The translations under genes were made by a program, and so were the position numbers. A model generated the notes under the pieces. It was not told the DNA's origin, did not search any database, and worked only from the letters and a program-made list of their open reading frames with translations. This document shows, one piece after another, positions 60,881 through 64,000 of a stretch of DNA of 64,000 bases; positions within the stretch are counted from its first letter, which is position 1, and every line of letters begins with the position of its first letter. Source of the stretch: UBA6623 sp965217195 (GTDB taxonomy: Bacteria > Acidobacteriota > Terriglobia > Bryobacterales > UBA6623); NCBI GenBank assembly GCA_965217195.1, contig CBDCHL010000005.1:124001-188000 (forward strand), read 5' to 3'.

Positions 60881-61710
60881 CACAGACTCTCCAGTTGCTC
60901 GAACGACGCAACGGCGTCCTGGAGGGGGTCGTCTCTCTCGTCGTCGCCCCGCAACTCCAAAACCCAGGGCAAGTCGTCTCCGTGAGAGTCCAGCATTTCT
61001 TTCATCGGAACCCAAGGGATTGATCCGTTTTCACCGAGCGGCGGAAAGCGATGATTGTCCTCAATTCCGTCGTTGTCATGGATGTGCGTGGACCGGATGC
61101 GGCCGCCCATTAGCCGCAGCTCGCTTTCCCAATCTCCGGTTAGGTGAGCGTGCCCCGCATCGAAGCAAAAATTCAAGGGCAGATGGGTGATCGCGACGAA
61201 GAGATTCAGCCGCTCGGCCCGCGAAAACGCATTGGGGATATTCTCGACAAGAATTTCGACTCCTAATTGCGAGGCGAAGACACGCAACTCATCCAGCGAG
61301 TTGAAAGCGGCTTCCATCTTGGCGTCGTCATACTCTTCCTCGGGCATGCCGATGTGCTGAATCAAGTAACGAAAGGGAATCGAATCAGCGATTTCCAGCG
61401 CCCGCTTGATCTCATCGGTCGCGGCGATCCGTTTGGCCTTCGAGGTCTCCGTCAGCGAAACAATCGCATGCGGTCCGCTGCGTCCCCAGATGTCGTCACT
61501 GAAAACCGGTGCGTGCAGAGAATGCAGTTGTAGATCCGTGTCACGGAACCAATGCCGCAATTCATCCATCTGAGCGCGATTGTGGTAATCGAGGTGCTGG
61601 CGAGCGCAGAATATCTCGATCTGTTCGATGCCTCTGCGAAGAATACGATCCAGCAGGGCGACGGTCAGGCGTTGTTCGGCGAAGAGATAAGTGGAGAGTA
61701 CTCGTCGCAT
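60880..61710 (-). CDS. Sugar phosphate isomerase/epimerase-like TIM barrel protein
   Basis: A 276-residue xylose isomerase-like TIM barrel (AP endonuclease family 2 fold). Motifs are LQLHSLHAPVFSDDIWG, YLIQHIGMPEEEYDDAKMEAAFNSLDELRVF, ILVENIPNAFSRAERLNLFVAITHLPLNFCFDAGHAHLTGDW and STHIHDNDGIEDNHRFPPLGENGSI: the metal-site Glu, Asp/His and His residues of the family are present. Substrate unassigned. Co-translated with asnS, which is unusual partner context and may be coincidental. Confidence 0.86.
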   Translation of the reverse strand: MRRVLSTYLFAEQRLTVALLDRILRRGIEQIEIFCARQHLDYHNRAQMDELRHWFRDTDLQLHSLHAPVFSDDIWGRSGPHAIVSLTETSKAKRIAATDEIKRALEIADSIPFRYLIQHIGMPEEEYDDAKMEAAFNSLDELRVFASQLGVEILVENIPNAFSRAERLNLFVAITHLPLNFCFDAGHAHLTGDWESELRLMGGRIRSTHIHDNDGIEDNHRFPPLGENGSIPWVPMKEMLDSHGDDLPWVLELRGDDERDDPLQDAVASFEQLESL

Positions 61711-62004
61711 GAAACAACTCCCGCGCCGGAAGCGATCCGTTGAACACCCCGCCGCGGACAGTCATTGATTCTACCTGAAACCGGGCGCCTCGGAATCCGG
61801 CTTCCCCGCTCCCGCCGACGCGCGTTGCTAATGAAACGCCGAGTCGTAATCAGGCGGAGAACGTTATAATCTTCAAGACCACCGCCGCGCGCCAGGCGAC
61901 CACACCTTTTCCAATGAAGCCCTTGCCAAAATCGAGCACCACTTCGCCGCGCTGAAACCCTCCTTGAAGGTGCAATTCCCGACTTTTCACGAATAGGAAG
62001 ACCG

Positions 62005-62421
62005 ATGGCCGAGCTGAAGACCAAACCAACCACAGCAAGCGTCAAAAAGTTCATCGATTCCATCGAGGACGAGAAACGGCGCAAGGACAGCCGTGCCGTC
62101 CTGGCGATGATGAAAGAGATCACGGGAGAGCGGCCCAAGATGTGGGGCCCCAGCATAGTGGGTTTTGGCAGCTATCACTACAAGTACGCGACCGGCCGCG
62201 AAGGGGACTTCCCCGTGACCGGCTTTTCTCCCCGCAAGCAGGCATTGACGCTCTACATCATGACCGGCTTCGAGAAACACGAAGCCCTGATGAAAAAACT
62301 GGGCAAGTATAAGACCGGCAAGTCTTGCCTCTACGTCAAAAAGCTTGAGGATGTGGACGAGGCGACGCTCCGCAAACTGATCGCTCGCGCGGCGAAGAAA
62401 AACGCTCAAATGGGCGCTTGA
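62005..62421 (+). CDS. DUF1801-domain protein (YdhG/YjhX-like)
   Basis: A 138-residue DUF1801 protein. Blocks TTASVKKFIDSIEDEKRRKDSRAVLAMMKEITGERPKMWGPSIVGFGSYHYKYATGREGDFPVTGFSPRKQALTLYI and LGKYKTGKSCLYVKKLEDVDEATLRKLIARAA are typical of the family. Function is unknown; iron-chaperone-like folds have been suggested for relatives. ATG 62005 has no strong ribosome site. Confidence 0.88.
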   Translation: MAELKTKPTTASVKKFIDSIEDEKRRKDSRAVLAMMKEITGERPKMWGPSIVGFGSYHYKYATGREGDFPVTGFSPRKQALTLYIMTGFEKHEALMKKLGKYKTGKSCLYVKKLEDVDEATLRKLIARAAKKNAQMGA

Positions 62422-62728
62422 CCCGTTCGGGTAATCCATAGGAACTACTTTGTTCAGCAGCTATGCTACCGGCGCAAGAGCACTAGAGCGGAAGGCGCTG
62501 TACGCAACCGCGTACGGCGAGGATCGCCGGACCTCCCCGCTCGCGGCCACGAATCCGTCGTGCGCTCGTATTTGCAAGTGAGTCTTGTTCGTGCCAACCG
62601 CCGGCGGCGAACGGCCCTTTCGACGCCCTCGACCCCGCTTGCATACAGGTCGAACAACCGGCAGTCGAGGCCGGCTTCCGCCGACTTCAATGGAAATGTC
62701 ATAATCGTGAATGCCTATTCGGGAGTGC
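62422..62728. other. Intergenic region upstream of the S41 protease
   Basis: About 300 bp without a gene. One small hairpin, GTACGC-aacc-GCGTAC, lies at about 62500-62515. A CATAAT -10-like box is near 62699-62704, 25 bp before the protease ATG. Nothing else recognised. Confidence 0.4.
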
Positions 62729-64000
62729 ATGCCGCGTCTGCTTGTATTCCTTCTCTTCATAAGCTTGCCTTTGCAGGCCGATGAAGCAGCCGATCTCGAA
62801 GAGCCCCTCCTCAAGTTCGTCGACGTCTTTAACGTTGTCGACCGCGAGCTGGCGGATACTTTTGACGCTTCCGACGCCATCTATCATGGGGCCTTGCCGG
62901 GGATGGTCCGGACCCTCGATCCCCATTCGGCGTTCCTAGACTCCGATCAATTCGAGTCGCTGCAGGAGATGCAGCGATCCACTGAAAAGGGCTTCGGCAG
63001 CGTAGTTAATCTTCTTCCCGGCCGCGTGATCGTCTTGCAGACGCTGCCGGGCAGCCCCTCGGAGCGCTCCGGTCTTTTGGCGGGCGACGAAATTGTCGCC
63101 GTCAATGGATATCAACTCGCCTACTTGGGCATCCAGCAACTTGTGGCACTGCTCGGCCAATCGCGCCGGGCGCGCGCTGAACTAATGGTCAAGCGATCGT
63201 CGTTTCCCAAGTTGCTCCCGATGGCGCTTGTTCCGGCGGAGCTTGCGGACCCCAGTGTCACGCGCGCCTTTCTATTAGAGGACGGTATTGGGCACGTCAA
63301 GGTCGGCAATTTCGAGCAGCACACCGCACGCGAGCTGCGCGATGCGATTGAGCTATTGGGCGGGCGAAGCTTGCGTGGTCTGGTTCTTGACATGCGGGGC
63401 AACCCAGGCGGCGTCATTGAAGCCGCCGTGCAAGCCGCTTCCTTCTTTCTCGAAAGCGGGCAGAGAATTCTTTGGATCGAGGGCCGTGACGGGCCGCAAG
63501 AAGACTTACGCGTCCCCGACGGCGCCGACCCCTACAAGTTCCCCGTCGCGATTTTGATCGACGCGAAAACCGCCAGTGCGGCCGAGCTGGTGACAGCCGC
63601 GTTGCAGGATAACGACCGCGCGGTCGTCCTGGGGGAGTCAAGTTTCGGAAAGGGGATCATCCAAAGCGTATTTTCACTCGCCGAGGGTACCGCGCTTGCG
63701 CTGACCACGGCACAGTATCTGACTCCGGATCGAAAAGTCATCCAACGCCCCCTTGGTGACTGCAAGTTGTTCGAGCTCGTGAAATGTCCGGAGGATTCCG
63801 AAGATGATGCGCCCCCCGAGCCCCCGCGAGGCGGCATCGAACCCGACGAAACCGTCCTGCCCCGCGGCTACACGGATCTCGAAGCGGTCATCGAAGCGAC
63901 CAATTCCTTCTTCGATTTCGCCCAAAAGTATTTCGACGTTCACCGAGACATCAATGAAGACTTCACCGTCTCACCCCAAATGCTCGACGGCTTTCAGTTG
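62729..64000 (+). CDS. S41-family C-terminal processing protease, 3' partial
   Basis: Open from ATG 62729 to the window end (424 codons) in one frame. Signal peptide MPRLLVFLLFISLPLQA. N-terminal helices lead to DPHSAFLDSDQFESLQEMQRSTEKGFGS, then a PDZ domain (GSPSERSGLLAGDEIVAVNGYQL). The S41 peptidase core follows: GLVLDMRGNPGGVIEAAVQAA, nucleophile Ser in DAKTASAAELVTAAL and Lys base in SSFGKGIIQSVF. This is the CtpA/Prc class that trims exported proteins. The gene continues beyond base 64000. Confidence 0.92.
   Translation, partial: MPRLLVFLLFISLPLQADEAADLEEPLLKFVDVFNVVDRELADTFDASDAIYHGALPGMVRTLDPHSAFLDSDQFESLQEMQRSTEKGFGSVVNLLPGRVIVLQTLPGSPSERSGLLAGDEIVAVNGYQLAYLGIQQLVALLGQSRRARAELMVKRSSFPKLLPMALVPAELADPSVTRAFLLEDGIGHVKVGNFEQHTARELRDAIELLGGRSLRGLVLDMRGNPGGVIEAAVQAASFFLESGQRILWIEGRDGPQEDLRVPDGADPYKFPVAILIDAKTASAAELVTAALQDNDRAVVLGESSFGKGIIQSVFSLAEGTALALTTAQYLTPDRKVIQRPLGDCKLFELVKCPEDSEDDAPPEPPRGGIEPDETVLPRGYTDLEAVIEATNSFFDFAQKYFDVHRDINEDFTVSPQMLDGFQL

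Overview
The window is a GC-rich bacterial chromosome segment. It most resembles Acidobacteriota (Solibacter/Bryobacter-like or a related soil or marine lineage). The reasons are an OmpR-type winged helix fused to a TolB-like propeller, a DUF1549/DUF1553 plus DUF1501 pair, an INANR..KSTGPRTPQGK-type protein family, TrmFO, many secreted proteins of unknown function, and abundant GC-rich interspersed repeats. This assignment is inference from gene content; no rRNA or tRNA gene is visible.

Layout. 1-4.5 kb: a redox module made of a 5'-truncated cNMP-like/4x[4Fe-4S]/FHA protein, a diheme b-type membrane protein, a decaheme c-type cytochrome and a PP2C phosphatase. 4.5-7 kb: a HigBA-type toxin-antitoxin operon with a readable promoter/operator, divergent from a myo-inositol-phosphate synthase that carries an N-terminal HTH-like extension. 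7-15 kb: an MFS transporter, then a secreted M23 peptidase/FN3 gene cut in two by a 530-bp internally deleted IS1380-like element, a cupin, a 52-aa membrane microprotein and an S9 peptidase. 15-24 kb: trmFO, an HU-like gene with promoter and terminator-like hairpin, tatA, a rhomboid protease, a cytochrome P460, and an RsbW/STAS/MlaE/MlaF/MlaD operon downstream of a UDP-xylose-synthase-like gene. 24-33 kb: a 3-methyladenine glycosylase, leuA without its regulatory domain, a LysR regulator, an arylsulfotransferase-like lipoprotein, and an LplT-PlsC-acyl-ligase fusion with a missing C-terminus. 33-45 kb: an accessory region with an enolase-superfamily gene, a complete IS1595-type element (8-bp target duplication), a zincin-like protein, the winged-helix/TolB protein, a gene fragment, and a cytochrome c/copper-monooxygenase-like protein. 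44-53 kb: DUF1501 and DUF1549/DUF1553 proteins, a TPR/PPC protein preceded by a 38-aa microORF, a ThuA-like protein and an amidohydrolase. 53-64 kb: a ChbG-like deacetylase, TPR proteins, rnc, ddl, asnS, a TIM-barrel isomerase, a DUF1801 protein and an S41 protease that runs off the window end.

The gaps are largely filled by at least five interspersed repeat families (called A-E here). A and B travel together as a composite of about 200 bp. D lies next to stop codons and once inside a coding sequence. Two genes (leuA and the acyl-ligase fusion) lack their 3' domains exactly where such repeats lie, and a third gene is split by the IS remnant, so the window shows a genome being reshaped by small repeats. 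The most unusual points are the phospho-signalling-linked redox module, the HTH-MIPS fusion, the restorable IS1380-type insertion, the partner-switch/Mla operon and the composite repeats.
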